Shown: positions 1-8,874, counted from the first letter of the stretch. The stretch: DNA of 64,000 bases from an uncultured Spirochaetales bacterium (GCA_949283305.1 CASDRU010000018.1:124001-188000); one strand, 5' to 3'. The notes: a model not told the origin generated them from the letters alone. Numbers and translations are program-made.

Positions 1-249
1 CTGTCGATGAAGAAATCAAAGCTCCTGTTATCCGTGTATTTTATTTCTTCAATAAATGAGAAAGCATAGGAGAGAATGTTCTGGACATTCTTTTCTTTCC
101 ATGCAATTTCTGTGATTTTCAGTGCATTGAGAGAAAGGGCAAGAGAAAACCTACCGGCATAAAAAACAGGAACCAGAGATATTTCATTATATCCCTCGTT
201 CCCGTCCTGATATGATTTGGTTTTTATCAATAAGTCAAATTTGAATCTG
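1..249 (-). other. Open continuation of the FecR-like surface protein in the -1 frame
   Basis: Reading the minus strand past the A9 tract (plus-strand T run 250-258) in the -1 frame gives over 80 codons with no stop, running off the window edge. The peptide has alternating hydrophobic stretches such as ISLVPVFYAGRFSLALSLN, which look like outer-membrane barrel strands. The annotated frame instead stops 21 bases after the tract. I infer that the true protein continues here, either through slippage on the tract or in a variant with ten A bases. The continuation could also be a sequencing-error artefact. No start codon with a ribosome site precedes it, so it is unlikely to be a separate gene. 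Confidence 0.5.
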
Positions 250-1543
250 TTTTTTTTTCGACATCAACTGTCACAACCGGTGCAAGGAGACCGCCAACAG
301 GTGTGACTGTAACAGATGAGAATTTCACAGGAAGCGGTGAAAGTGAAAGGCCTGGAGCAACTTCGACTGCAAAAAAGAGCGGAGCATCCGGAATATCCTT
401 TCTTCCCTCAAGTGTGCTTGTGTATGTAATCATTGGAGCTGTAGGCACTGCTTCTTTAAGCATTTCTCTCTTCGGCTCAAGGAATGATGGAGCATCCGGT
501 GTGACTATCAGCTCTGATGATACTGCTTCAAGAACAGCAGCAGACGGAACAGGAATCTTCTCCTCCTCCGGCATTTCAACTGTAACTGTCATCTCAGGAG
601 CTGCTGGCACTTCAGGCACCTCAGGCTCTTCAACAGTTGCAGTCATCTCAGGAGCTGCTGGCACTTCAGGCACCTCAGGCTCTTCAACAGTTGCAGTCAT
701 CTCAGGAGCTGTTGGCACTTCAGGCACCTCAGGCTCTTCAACAGTTGCTGTCATTTCAGGAGCTGTTGGCACTTCAGGCACCTCAGGCTCTTCAACAGTT
801 GCAGTCATCTCAGGAGCTGTTGGCACCTCAGGTTCTTCAGCTTCTTCAACAGTTGCTGTCATTTCCGGGCTTGTCGGAACTTCTATCTCTTCTAAAACTG
901 CAGGCTCTTCAGCTTCTTCCTCTGCCGGAGCTTCTGTTGGCTCGGCTTCTACAGGAGCATTCTTCTTTTCGTAATAAGATGAGATGAAGCTGTTGCTGTA
1001 GCGTGCCTCACTTTCATACTGGGAGAAACTGATAACATTATCATGCCCTGTAAGGATATCTGAACTTGAAAGCCAGTCAACCTGCTTCAGCTCTCCAAGA
1101 AGGGAGTCCACATAAAGTGCGCTTCCTGCAGAATAGTTAAAGAAAGCTTCCTCACTTTCTGTTGAGACAATCCTGTATTCTCCTTTTGAGTACATTCCAG
1201 CAAGAGCAACCGGTGTATATATGTTTAAATCAGCCTTGCCAAGCAGGTTTACTCTTGCTTCTCCGTTGACAAGATAGAGCTCTGCCTTGTCCTGTGTCCA
1301 GGAAAGCACTGTAATAAGAGATCCTTCATTTAAAAGGATATCGCCGAATGGACAGTTGAATGTCACATCCTCATCTGCATAGATGATCAGACCTGTGTAA
1401 TCTGTAACAGTGTTTATGTCCACGCTTGTACCATATTCATCAAAGAGGCGGATATTGCTTGTGGAGACAGTTACATATGAGGACGCGAAAAGTCCTGCAA
1501 CTGCCAAAAGCATGATTAGAAATAAACTTAATTTCTTTTTCAT
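227..1543 (-). CDS. Exported FecR-like surface protein with 18-residue Pro/Glu repeats, frame broken at A9
   Basis: A 438-residue exported protein. Residues 1-21 form a clear signal peptide (MKKKLSLFLIMLLAVAGLFAS). Residues about 25-165 resemble a FecR-type beta domain, with a segment of the kind LYLVNGEARVNLLGKADLNIYTP followed by a G-x-Y-R-I-V strand and a second glycine turn. Residues about 215-320 are tandem 18-residue repeats centred on VPTAPEMTATVEE, proline- and glutamate-rich and probably extended. The start has a good AAGAGG site eight bases upstream. The C-terminal 11 codons follow an A9 tract and look random, while the -1 frame stays open to the window edge. The repeats could act as a periplasmic spacer. 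FecR assignment is by pattern only. Confidence 0.7.
   Translation of the reverse strand: MKKKLSLFLIMLLAVAGLFASSYVTVSTSNIRLFDEYGTSVDINTVTDYTGLIIYADEDVTFNCPFGDILLNEGSLITVLSWTQDKAELYLVNGEARVNLLGKADLNIYTPVALAGMYSKGEYRIVSTESEEAFFNYSAGSALYVDSLLGELKQVDWLSSSDILTGHDNVISFSQYESEARYSNSFISSYYEKKNAPVEAEPTEAPAEEEAEEPAVLEEIEVPTSPEMTATVEEAEEPEVPTAPEMTATVEEPEVPEVPTAPEMTATVEEPEVPEVPTAPEMTATVEEPEVPEVPAAPEMTATVEEPEVPEVPAAPEMTVTVEMPEEEKIPVPSAAVLEAVSSELIVTPDAPSFLEPKREMLKEAVPTAPMITYTSTLEGRKDIPDAPLFFAVEVAPGLSLSPLPVKFSSVTVTPVGGLLAPVVTVDVEKKTDSNLTY
590..870. repeat. 54-bp in-frame tandem repeat array, about five to six copies
   Basis: The plus strand shows a 54-base unit whose GGAGCTG start recurs at 597, 651, 705, 759 and 813, exactly 54 bases apart, with a degenerate copy on each side. 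On the coding (minus) strand each unit encodes 18 residues of the type EVPTAPEMTATVEEPEVP. Copies differ at a few silent and T/A sites. Such an array can expand or contract in whole codons, so length variation of the encoded spacer between strains is expected. Confidence 0.93.
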
Positions 1544-1602
1544 AGAAACCTCTTATCTGAGTTTAGCATATATGAAGACAAAGTTACCACTGTTTTTTGA
1601 CT

Positions 1603-2388
1603 TTATTGGTCCTTTTTGCATTCTTTGAAAGGATTTTCCAGCTCAAGAGATGAATATATATGCTCTCTTGTGAGCTTATCAAGATGAGAAAGAGAGCTGA
1701 CAATGGGCTTGAGCCTTGCTCTGACATTGCTCTGGTCATATGGGCATACGGGCTTTACAACAGGCAGATCATAGCATTCTGCCAGTCGCCTGATGGCACT
1801 TTCATGAACCTGTATCATAGGTCTTATGACATACAGCTTTCCATCAAAGAATTCCTGTACCGCCTGCATGGGTGCGAAATTTGCCCTGAAGCACAGGTTC
1901 ATAAGAACTGTCTCCACCAGATCATCAAGATGATGACCCATCGCAATCTTTTTTATTCCCATTCTGTCAGCGTAGGAAAACAGGATTCTTCTTCTGTTCC
2001 TTGCACAGAGATAGCAGTTGAATTCTCCTTTGAAAGAAGAGGGGAACTGCATTTCGTTAAAAACTGTGAAATCTATATCAAGGTCACTGTAATATTCTTT
2101 GAGCTTATCGAGCATTCTCTCTTCAACGGGGTGCTCGTTCCAGTTTATCATAACAGCCTTGAGCTTGTAATTTATGGGAAGCCATTTCCTTCTCAGCGAA
2201 AGGGCAAGCGACAGAGCAAGGGAATCTTTTCCTCCGCTTGCAGATATGAGTATCTGGTCAGATTCCTCAATCATATTGAAGTCGTTTATTCCCTTTCCTG
2301 TCTGCTTGATGAATCTTCTAACCCATGGTGGGATTTCACCTTCAATCAGCTTCTTATAGCTCAGCTTTTCCAAAATCCACCTCGCCAA
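1603..2388 (-). CDS. ttcA: TtcA-family tRNA 2-thiocytidine synthase
   Basis: PP-loop ATPase of 261 residues that thiolates cytidine 32 in tRNA, using ATP and an iron-sulfur cluster. The PP-loop motif SGGKDSLALSLAL lies near residue 50. The two cluster cysteines appear as CYLC near residue 128, and a third as PVCPYDQ near residue 213, the three-Cys arrangement of TtcA rather than TilS. The GHHLDDLVET motif is also present. It is slightly shorter than E. coli TtcA because it lacks an N-terminal extension. The start overlaps the end of the upstream HD-domain gene by about 35 bases, so the two are probably co-transcribed. Confidence 0.85.
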   Translation of the reverse strand: MARWILEKLSYKKLIEGEIPPWVRRFIKQTGKGINDFNMIEESDQILISASGGKDSLALSLALSLRRKWLPINYKLKAVMINWNEHPVEERMLDKLKEYYSDLDIDFTVFNEMQFPSSFKGEFNCYLCARNRRRILFSYADRMGIKKIAMGHHLDDLVETVLMNLCFRANFAPMQAVQEFFDGKLYVIRPMIQVHESAIRRLAECYDLPVVKPVCPYDQSNVRARLKPIVSSLSHLDKLTREHIYSSLELENPFKECKKDQ

Positions 2389-3640
2389 GTGCCTCCATCA
2401 CATCTGCTTCCTTGACATAGGAAGGAGCAAAGACAGAGAGCTTTCTGAGTCTCTTTGAGAATTCAGAGCCAACATTCTCTGTAAAAATCGTCTCATCATC
2501 TCTGACTGGAGAAACCGATCCGTCATGTCTGAGTATTTCAATGTGGCTTTCAAAATTTATCGGCTCCGGAATATCTATGATCACCTCATAATCCTTTAAA
2601 GCAGGGTATTCTGCCTTTATCTGGTTATAGATTTCTCTTTCAGCTTCAGCCCTTGTTCTGATAGAAAGAGCTTTTTCCAAGAGCATATTGAGATCTGAGA
2701 GAGGAATTTCCGCCTTCTTTTCAAAAAGCTGCCCGCTTTCGACCATCTCTATCAGAGAAAAAGCATCAATCTCTTTTCTCTTTTCCCTTGCAAATGATGC
2801 AAACTCATAGTCGTCCTTGAAATAGAGATCATCGTATGAAATCTTATTCTCTTCAAGCGCAGTCACAAGTGCTTTTTTTATCATGCTGGTTGCACATCTT
2901 ACTCCCTTATGCCAGTACACAGTTCTGTACATCATGTATTTTGAGAAAAGTATCTGCTCAACAGAAATGAGTGCATCCTCATCGAGCACAAGGCGTCCAT
3001 TTCTCAAATCAAGACTCTTGAGAATGAACTCAGTATGCTGCATTCCATACGGGACTCCTGAAAAATACGCATCACGGGAAAGGTAATCTAGCTTGTCCGG
3101 ATCCAGTGTCCCTGAAAGTATGTTGCGGTAAATCTCTATTTCTTCATTGCCGCACTTTCTTTCCTTGTTGATTATTAGCCCAACGTATTCAGGAACTCCT
3201 TTTGCTTTCTTTATTTTCTCATACAGCTCGCTGTCATGAAGTATTATATCCTCAGCTATTTCCTCATGCTCCCTTACTGAAAGCTCCTTTAGAGAGTGGG
3301 CGTATGGAAAATGCCCTATGTCGTGAAGAAGACATGCGATGAAAAAGCTCATCACGCCTTCCTTTGAAAACGGTAGGCTTTCATTCTTGCTCAAAAGCGT
3401 GAGGATTATCTTTCTTCCTATTGCATAAACTCCAATTGAATGGTTGAGTCTTGTATGCACATTTGACGGGTATATAAGGTATGCTGGTCCGTTCTGCCTT
3501 ATCCTGTTCAGCTTGTCAACGCTTTTTGCTTTCAGTATGTCCTTCATCTCCTTTGTGAAAGGAACCGATGAATGGATCACATCATTTACCGAATGGTCGA
3601 ATGAGTCAAACAGGAGATTAAGTAATTCTGTCTTCTTCAT
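2354..3640 (-). CDS. HD-domain phosphohydrolase (SAMHD1/dGTPase-like)
   Basis: A 428-residue HD-superfamily metal-dependent phosphohydrolase. The metal ligands appear in order: the His of TRLNHSIGVYAIG, the HD pair in LLHDIGHFPYAHS, and an Asp in DPDKLDYLSRDAYFSGVPYG. This last motif is typical of the SAMHD1-like dNTP triphosphohydrolase branch; the actual substrate cannot be read from sequence. I chose the ATG at 3640 over an in-frame GTG at 3658 because an extended -10 (TGGTATTTT) ends eight bases before it, and the GTG would lie within that promoter. No Shine-Dalgarno is seen, so a leaderless mRNA is likely. It overlaps ttcA downstream and is divergent from the exported protein at 3689. 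Confidence 0.78.
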   Translation of the reverse strand: MKKTELLNLLFDSFDHSVNDVIHSSVPFTKEMKDILKAKSVDKLNRIRQNGPAYLIYPSNVHTRLNHSIGVYAIGRKIILTLLSKNESLPFSKEGVMSFFIACLLHDIGHFPYAHSLKELSVREHEEIAEDIILHDSELYEKIKKAKGVPEYVGLIINKERKCGNEEIEIYRNILSGTLDPDKLDYLSRDAYFSGVPYGMQHTEFILKSLDLRNGRLVLDEDALISVEQILFSKYMMYRTVYWHKGVRCATSMIKKALVTALEENKISYDDLYFKDDYEFASFAREKRKEIDAFSLIEMVESGQLFEKKAEIPLSDLNMLLEKALSIRTRAEAEREIYNQIKAEYPALKDYEVIIDIPEPINFESHIEILRHDGSVSPVRDDETIFTENVGSEFSKRLRKLSVFAPSYVKEADVMEALGEVDFGKAEL

Positions 3641-3674
3641 AGAAGAATAAAATACCACAACTGGGAAAAACTTT

Positions 3675-3688
3675 GTATACTGTTTTTC
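3675..3688 (+). promoter_or_regulatory. -10 element directly upstream of a probable leaderless gene
   Basis: TATACT at 3676-3681, preceded directly by TG, ends seven bases before the ATG at 3689. Transcription would start at or next to the ATG, and the intervening bases are pyrimidines with no ribosome binding site. Confidence 0.55.
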
Positions 3689-4051
3689 ATGAAGAGATTC
3701 CTGTCATTTCTCCTGATTCTGGTTTTATCATCACTTGCGCTCTTTTCTGCATTTGATGCAATAAGCAGAGATGGACTTAAGATTCTGCATGCTGCTGAGG
3801 AAGGAAGTGCAGAAGAATTGGCCATAAAGGCACTTAAAAGCGATGTAAGCCTTTCATGGTATGATGAATACACTACAGCAGAGAAGGTGCTTATTGAGAG
3901 CACATATAAAAGCCTTGCTGAAATACTTCCCCTTGATAATTTCGTGATCAGTGAGAAAAAAAACGATGCCATCCGTGTATATTCATCAGATGGCACCATA
4001 ATTGATATCTCCTTCAAGGAGAACAGGATCTCAAGTATCTCAGTTCTCTGA
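3689..4051 (+). CDS. Small exported protein of unknown function
   Basis: A 120-residue protein with a clear signal peptide (residues 1-20, MKRFLSFLLILVLSSLALFS). The remainder is a small mixed alpha/beta domain: a helical stretch around DGLKILHAAEEGSAEELA, then a basic/hydrophobic C-terminal half rich in short strands (AIRVYSSDGTIIDISFKE). No cysteine follows the signal peptide, so it is not a lipoprotein. I do not recognise the family. It overlaps the 3' end of pepF on the other strand by 12 bases. The start is fixed by the signal peptide; there is no Shine-Dalgarno. Confidence 0.65.
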   Translation: MKRFLSFLLILVLSSLALFSAFDAISRDGLKILHAAEEGSAEELAIKALKSDVSLSWYDEYTTAEKVLIESTYKSLAEILPLDNFVISEKKNDAIRVYSSDGTIIDISFKENRISSISVL

Positions 4052-5818
4052 GGCAAGACGCTCGAATTCAGCAAGATACTCTTTGAACTGCTTTGTTGCT
4101 TCTCTCACCGGATCCGGCTTTGACATATCGACTCCTGCTTCCTTAAGAGATTCAAGAGGATATTTGCTTCCGCCGCTTGAGAGGAATGAAAGATATTCAT
4201 TTCTTTCTTTTTCTCCACCTGAGAGCACTCTTCTTGCAAGTGCGATGCTGGCAGAAAGTCCTGTGGCATATTTATATGTGTAGAATGCCCTGTAGAAATG
4301 CGGGATTCTAAGCCCTTCAAGATCAGAGACATCAAGCATCTCCACCTTCGGTCCGAAATAAAGCTCAAGGAGTTTTCTGTATTCCTGCCTGAAGAACTCA
4401 AATGTGAGAGCCTCTCCGCGCTCTGCCGCCTCATGCACGATAAGCTCGTATTCTGCGAACATCGTCTGGCGGAAGAGGGTAGCAACCATATCATCAAGCT
4501 TCTTGCTTATAAGGTACATCCTCATGTTCTTGTCATCAGTGTTCTTTAAAAGGTAATGCATTAAAAGCTCTTCATTGAATGTTGATGCGACCTCTGCCTC
4601 GAAAATCGTGTAGTTGTAGCTCATGAACGGGTTGTTCTTCACAGAATAATATGAGTGCATGCTGTGTCCGCCCTCATGGATGAGTGTGAATACACTGTCT
4701 AATACCTCTTCCTCGAAATTGGTCAGAATGTATGCATGCCCTGTGTAGGATCCTGATGAGAATGCACCGCTTCTCTTTCCTGTGTTCTCATATTTATCGA
4801 CCCAGTGTTCCTCTGTAAGTCCTCTTATAAGTGTTTTCCTGTAATCCTCTCCAAGGGGCTCTATTGCCTTTGATATCAGTGATACAGCCTCGTCGTATGT
4901 ATGCCTGCTCTCAACTCCTTTTGTCATAGAAAGATACACATCATAGTGCATGAGGTGATCCTTGTTGAGAGCCTTTGCCTTGACCTCGTAAAAATGATTT
5001 AAGGAGGGAAGGGCCTCATGGATTGTGGAAATGAGATTTCTGTAGACGCTCTGGTCTATCTTGTCAGGAAAGAGCGCCTTTTCAAGGGATGATCCGTATC
5101 CTCTTGCCTTTGAAAGGAATATGTCTCCCTTGATGCTGGATGAGTATATTCTTGCAATTGTGTGCCCGTTCCTGAGGTATGCGTTATACATGCCCATATA
5201 TGCATCTTTTCTTGTCTTCTCATCCTCGCTTCTTATGAACCTTGCGAAACTTGAATGAGTCAGCTTTTCTCCCTCAACAGTGCCAAAATCAAGGTCTATG
5301 TTGTTCAGATCCATGAAAATGTCCTGAGCAGATGCTCCGACAGGAGAGTAGAGTGAAAGAAGCCTTTCTTCTTTTTCAGAAAGGATGTGTTCTTTCATCC
5401 TGAGACTTTTCTTTATGAATACAAGGTAGTCCTTGTTCCTCTCTTCTGCCATGTAGGATGAGAGTACCTTCTCATCCATTTTCACAAGCTCTGTGTCAAA
5501 GAAGCTCACTGCTTCACTTACAGATGCCTCGAAAGCATCGAACTCTCCTGCCATTTTTGCAACCTGGGAGTTTGTGCTGTCTGCGCTGTATTTTAAAAAT
5601 GCATAGGAGCCGAGTCTCTCTTCTTCCTTGAAGAACTTTTCAAGAGAAAGAAGGGTCTGATGAAAACTGTCAGAAGAGAGCGCCATCTTACCTTTAAGCT
5701 GTCTTATGTTCTCCACTTCTTTCTTCAGGGCAGCAAAATCCTCGTACCACTTCTCATCAGAAACAGACAATGTGCTCAGATCCCACAAATCTTCTTTTTT
5801 CCTGTCTTTTCTTTCCAT
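4040..5818 (-). CDS. pepF: Oligoendopeptidase F (M3B metallopeptidase)
   Basis: A 592-residue cytoplasmic zinc metallopeptidase of family M3 that cleaves short peptides. The zinc motif HEGGHSMHSYY sits near residue 380, with the downstream glutamate ligand in NYTIFEAEVASTFNEEL. N-terminal helical lobes and length match the PepF family. It begins one base after the rdgB stop, so rdgB and pepF form an operon. Its role is probably recycling imported or degraded peptides, which fits the peptidase at 40829. Confidence is high for the family and moderate for the exact subfamily. Confidence 0.9.
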   Translation of the reverse strand: MERKDRKKEDLWDLSTLSVSDEKWYEDFAALKKEVENIRQLKGKMALSSDSFHQTLLSLEKFFKEEERLGSYAFLKYSADSTNSQVAKMAGEFDAFEASVSEAVSFFDTELVKMDEKVLSSYMAEERNKDYLVFIKKSLRMKEHILSEKEERLLSLYSPVGASAQDIFMDLNNIDLDFGTVEGEKLTHSSFARFIRSEDEKTRKDAYMGMYNAYLRNGHTIARIYSSSIKGDIFLSKARGYGSSLEKALFPDKIDQSVYRNLISTIHEALPSLNHFYEVKAKALNKDHLMHYDVYLSMTKGVESRHTYDEAVSLISKAIEPLGEDYRKTLIRGLTEEHWVDKYENTGKRSGAFSSGSYTGHAYILTNFEEEVLDSVFTLIHEGGHSMHSYYSVKNNPFMSYNYTIFEAEVASTFNEELLMHYLLKNTDDKNMRMYLISKKLDDMVATLFRQTMFAEYELIVHEAAERGEALTFEFFRQEYRKLLELYFGPKVEMLDVSDLEGLRIPHFYRAFYTYKYATGLSASIALARRVLSGGEKERNEYLSFLSSGGSKYPLESLKEAGVDMSKPDPVREATKQFKEYLAEFERLASEN

Positions 5819-5819
5819 A

Positions 5820-6410
5820 TTACAAAACCTCCTTCATAATCAGATTCATCTTTCTTGCGGCCTTTCCCCTGTGGGAGAATCTGTTCTTCTCTTCTTCACT
5901 CAGCAGTGCTGATATCATGCCAGCTTCAGCATTGAAGAATACAGGGTCATAGCCAAAGCCGTTTGTTCCCTCTGCCTTTCTCGCAATCTCTCCCTTGCAT
6001 GACTCCTGAACCACATATTTCTCCCATGGAGAGCAGATCAGGACAAGAGAAGAGACAAAATATGCTTCTCTCTCATCAATTTCTTTCATGTTTGAAAGCA
6101 GGTATTCATATTTTTCCCTGTCAGTAAGCTTCCTTCCCATCTCTTTTTCTCCATAGCGGGCGGTATGTATGCCTGGCTTCCATCCGAGTGCTTTCACACA
6201 CAGTCCTGAATCATCGCTCAAAACAGGCCGTTTAACTATGTCAAAAAGAGCCTGGGCCTTGATAAGCGCGTTCTCTATGAAAGAAGAACCGTCTTCCACA
6301 GGGTCAAAATCAATCCCTATCTCCTTTGGAAGTATAATGCTGACAGAAGGAAACAATGCCTGCATTTCCTTTTTCTTATGTTCGTTTGATGATGCGAAAA
6401 AGATTTCCAT
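5820..6410 (-). CDS. rdgB: XTP/dITP diphosphatase (Ham1/RdgB)
   Basis: A 196-residue nucleotide-pool sanitising enzyme that hydrolyses (d)ITP and XTP to monophosphates. The family signature is complete: the N-terminal FASSNEHKKKEM phosphate loop, SFIENALIKAQ, VLSDDSGLCVKALGWKPGIH, GYDPVF, and the C-terminal SHRGKAARKM. Length is normal. No Shine-Dalgarno is present; instead TGCTATCTT lies with its -10 hexamer at 6417-6422, six bases from the ATG, so the transcript is probably leaderless. It is followed at one base by pepF. Confidence 0.93.
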   Translation of the reverse strand: MEIFFASSNEHKKKEMQALFPSVSIILPKEIGIDFDPVEDGSSFIENALIKAQALFDIVKRPVLSDDSGLCVKALGWKPGIHTARYGEKEMGRKLTDREKYEYLLSNMKEIDEREAYFVSSLVLICSPWEKYVVQESCKGEIARKAEGTNGFGYDPVFFNAEAGMISALLSEEEKNRFSHRGKAARKMNLIMKEVL

Positions 6411-6425
6411 GAGATGAAGATAGCA
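6411..6425 (-). promoter_or_regulatory. Extended -10 promoter abutting rdgB start
   Basis: On the minus strand the extended -10 TGCTATCTT spans 6417-6425 and the hexamer is six bases from the ATG. The six-base spacer is CATCTC, with no ribosome-binding potential. Confidence 0.6.
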
Positions 6426-6430
6426 GAATT

Positions 6431-6805
6431 TCAGGATTTGTTGAATAAAGGAGAGAAGGAGAGGGAATCATAATATTCAGTATTTCCCCAGTAGTGGGAA
6501 TATATGTAAAAGACACGATCAGCATATATTCTGATTGTTATGTTGTTCTTTGTCTCCTGGAGTATTATAGACTCTCCTGAGCCATAGCTGTTCATTTTTA
6601 GCCTGTTTATTCCGTCATCTGGAACAGACAGATAGAAATCCTCCCCGGTTTTTTCTATGAATGAGAAAAACGGACCCATCAGAAAATACAGATTCATTCC
6701 GTTTTTCTCTTCTTTCTCCTCTTTTGTCATGAATACGCTTTCGCTCTGTGCACAGGAAGAGATAAGGAGCATGGCCATGAGAAGGAAAGCCAGAAGTTTT
6801 CTCAT
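6431..6805 (-). CDS. Small lipoprotein of unknown function
   Basis: A 124-residue predicted lipoprotein. The signal peptide ends in a lipobox LISSC with the acylated cysteine at residue 18. The mature part is short and beta-rich with several tyrosines (RVFYIYSHYWGNTEYY). No family recognised. It has its own extended -10, TGCTAGAAT at 6812-6820, ending six bases before the ATG, and no Shine-Dalgarno. It lies 20 bases upstream of rdgB, whose own promoter occupies that gap. Confidence 0.7.
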   Translation of the reverse strand: MRKLLAFLLMAMLLISSCAQSESVFMTKEEKEEKNGMNLYFLMGPFFSFIEKTGEDFYLSVPDDGINRLKMNSYGSGESIILQETKNNITIRIYADRVFYIYSHYWGNTEYYDSLSFSPLFNKS

Positions 6806-6846
6806 AGCCGAATTCTAGCAGATTTTCTTCTTTTGTGCTCACATAT

Positions 6847-7824
6847 TCACATAATCTGGTTGTTTTCCAGCACCTTTTCAAGGTATGCCTTTGCTTTCTT
6901 TATATTAAGTGACACAAGAGAGCGCGATACGTCCATGATCTGGGCAATCTCTCTGTGGCTGAGGCCTCTTTTGAGGTTTGACAGCTCCTTTCTCCTTTTC
7001 ATTTCAGCAGACAGGAGTTTCTGGGCGTTCTCGCTCAGTTTCTCAATCCTTTTCTCATCTCCTTCCTTTTCTTTTGCAAGAAGCAGATTGAGCCTTATCC
7101 TGTAATGTCTGAATATTATTGCCCTGAGGTTGTCGATCTTCTTCTCATCATATGAGCAGAGCTCATCCTTTTTCTTGAAGAATGCAAAAAGCAGCTCCTG
7201 ATTGACAGAAAGGAAATCTGAAAGCTTTGCTATGAGCTCCGGATTCTCAATCCGTGGCACAGAAAGCAGGAACATCAGAATCCTGTATCTCTGCTTTCTC
7301 TCCTTATCCGTGTTGCTGTTCTTTTTCTGTTCACTCATGCTGTTGATGATGCTCTTCATGCTTATGTTGTCATAAAGATGAAGGCGCTCGGGATTGACTG
7401 TCACAAGAGCGTTTTTATCATAATCATATTCGGCTGTGCTGTCGCTTATCATGTTCTCGGCGTTGACTTTGCCGATTTCATATAAAAGGTTGCCGTTCTT
7501 CTCCTCTTTTTCCTTTTCCTTGATAAGGAATGTCATTGCTCTTTTCCTGAGTATGACAGCAAGATAGTCTATGTAAGAAAGCCTTGTCAGCACATATGCT
7601 GAGACCATTTCCCTAACATATGCCCTCTGCTGGAAAAAGAATTCTGCCAGATATTCCTCCTCCAGATATCCTTTTGCTTTTGGAATCAGGTAAATCAGCA
7701 GCTCTGTACGCGCAAACACCAGTTTCTCAAGACTTTCCTTTTTTCTCTCATCCTTTGTACAGTTGTAGCTCAAGACAAGACTGGTGAGTATCTCGTCTTC
7801 CTCCTTTGAAAAATACCTCTTCAT
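6847..7824 (-). CDS. Helix-turn-helix protein resembling sigma region 4 at its C terminus
   Basis: A 325-residue, highly charged helical protein. The last ~35 residues form a helix-turn-helix of the region-4/LuxR type (HREIAQIMDVSRSLVSLNIK AKAY region). The N-terminal 100 residues are helical and carry Lys/Glu-rich runs; residues 110-160 may be linker. The arrangement loosely recalls a sigma factor, with an N-terminal helical core and a C-terminal HTH, but I cannot identify a convincing region 2 with core-binding motifs. A strong AGGAGG-type site precedes the ATG. It stands alone between a lipoprotein and the nrnA-like gene. It may be a lineage-specific transcription regulator. Confidence 0.6.
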   Translation of the reverse strand: MKRYFSKEEDEILTSLVLSYNCTKDERKKESLEKLVFARTELLIYLIPKAKGYLEEEYLAEFFFQQRAYVREMVSAYVLTRLSYIDYLAVILRKRAMTFLIKEKEKEEKNGNLLYEIGKVNAENMISDSTAEYDYDKNALVTVNPERLHLYDNISMKSIINSMSEQKKNSNTDKERKQRYRILMFLLSVPRIENPELIAKLSDFLSVNQELLFAFFKKKDELCSYDEKKIDNLRAIIFRHYRIRLNLLLAKEKEGDEKRIEKLSENAQKLLSAEMKRRKELSNLKRGLSHREIAQIMDVSRSLVSLNIKKAKAYLEKVLENNQIM

Positions 7825-7929
7825 TCTTACCTCCTATTTTCCTAAGAAACATCAGGCAAGAATCATGCCAGCTTTTTTTTGAAAAAAGCGAGATTTTAAT
7901 TTGTTCTGTTTAAAGACGATAACGGTCTG

Positions 7930-8874
7930 TCAGATCATTTTTTCGAATTTTCTTTCACACTCGTCGGCTGCTTTCGAAAAATCTTCAGTTTCAAATCTTG
8001 CTCCCGAAGCAAGTGCATGCCCGCCGCCGGAGAAGAGTGATGCAATTTGCGCACAGTCGACATTCTTTCCCTTGACTGCTCTCAGACCAAGTTCAATCGT
8101 GTTTCCTCTTTTCTTGAAAAGGCATACAAGACGTACATTCTCTATGGAAAGCAGAATTGGGTAGAGCAGATATGATATATTCACATCCGACTCATCCCGT
8201 GCTGTTATTATCTCTCCTCCCTTTATCATCCTGATGCTTGAAAGTGCCTTTGCAAGGCTTTCTGCTTCAGCAATTGTGATGCTTGTTTTCAATCGGTCGT
8301 AAAGAGAGTAGATTTCAGCTCCAGCTCTTGTCATTTCAATGGCAAATGCCAAGCTTTCCTCTGCCTGCTCATCTGATATGAAATGAAAGAAGCCTGTATC
8401 TGTCATGAATCCTGAAAGCAGGAATTCTGCTGTTTCTTTATCAAGAGGAATATTCAGGGCTGAGCGTACCTTGTTCACAAGAAGAGTGCAGGACGGGCTT
8501 TCGGGCACAATGTATGAAGAAAGGGAGCCTTTTGGCCTAGCACAGCTCTTATGATGATCTATGACAATATAATCATGATTAGAGAAAAGGGTGGAAAATG
8601 CTGTTCTTTCCATCTCGCCAGCATCAAGAAGGATTATAAGTGCATCGCAACTGCACTCGCAGGTTTCTTCAATTCCCTCTGCCATCCATTTTATATTTCT
8701 CTCAAGCGGAAAATCAGCAAGCATGCTGACCTTCTTGCCGCTCTTTTTGAGAATATTTCCCATTGCCCTGATTGAAGAAAGAGCATCCCCATCACATTTT
8801 CTGTGTGCAATGAGGATGAATTCATCTCTTTTCCTGATTATGTTCAGAAAGTCTTCATCTGGTCTGGGGAACAT
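7930..8874 (-). CDS. nrnA: DHH/DHHA1 phosphoesterase, NrnA-like
   Basis: A 314-residue DHH-family phosphoesterase, likely degrading nanoRNA and/or pAp or cyclic-dinucleotide linear products. Motifs: [12 protein letters not shown] (motif I), [10 protein letters not shown] (motif II), VIDHHKS (the DHH motif), and the DHHA1-domain signature [14 protein letters not shown] near the C terminus. The exact substrate is not decidable. The ATG at 8874 gives 15 residues before the first strand, as in NrnA proteins; ATG codons at 8880 and 8886 are alternatives. All overlap the 3' end of clpX, so the gene is probably translationally coupled to the clp operon. Confidence 0.82.
   Translation of the reverse strand: MFPRPDEDFLNIIRKRDEFILIAHRKCDGDALSSIRAMGNILKKSGKKVSMLADFPLERNIKWMAEGIEETCECSCDALIILLDAGEMERTAFSTLFSNHDYIVIDHHKSCARPKGSLSSYIVPESPSCTLLVNKVRSALNIPLDKETAEFLLSGFMTDTGFFHFISDEQAEESLAFAIEMTRAGAEIYSLYDRLKTSITIAEAESLAKALSSIRMIKGGEIITARDESDVNISYLLYPILLSIENVRLVCLFKKRGNTIELGLRAVKGKNVDCAQIASLFSGGGHALASGARFETEDFSKAADECERKFEKMI

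Noticed and set aside
590-870. Possible CRISPR array
   Set aside because: The repeats are contiguous 54-bp units with no unique spacers, they are in frame, and no cas genes are near.
303-974. Long plus-strand frame of Ser/Thr/Gly-rich repeats
   Set aside because: It is the mirror of the 54-bp repeats in the exported protein on the minus strand, has no ribosome site and no other support.
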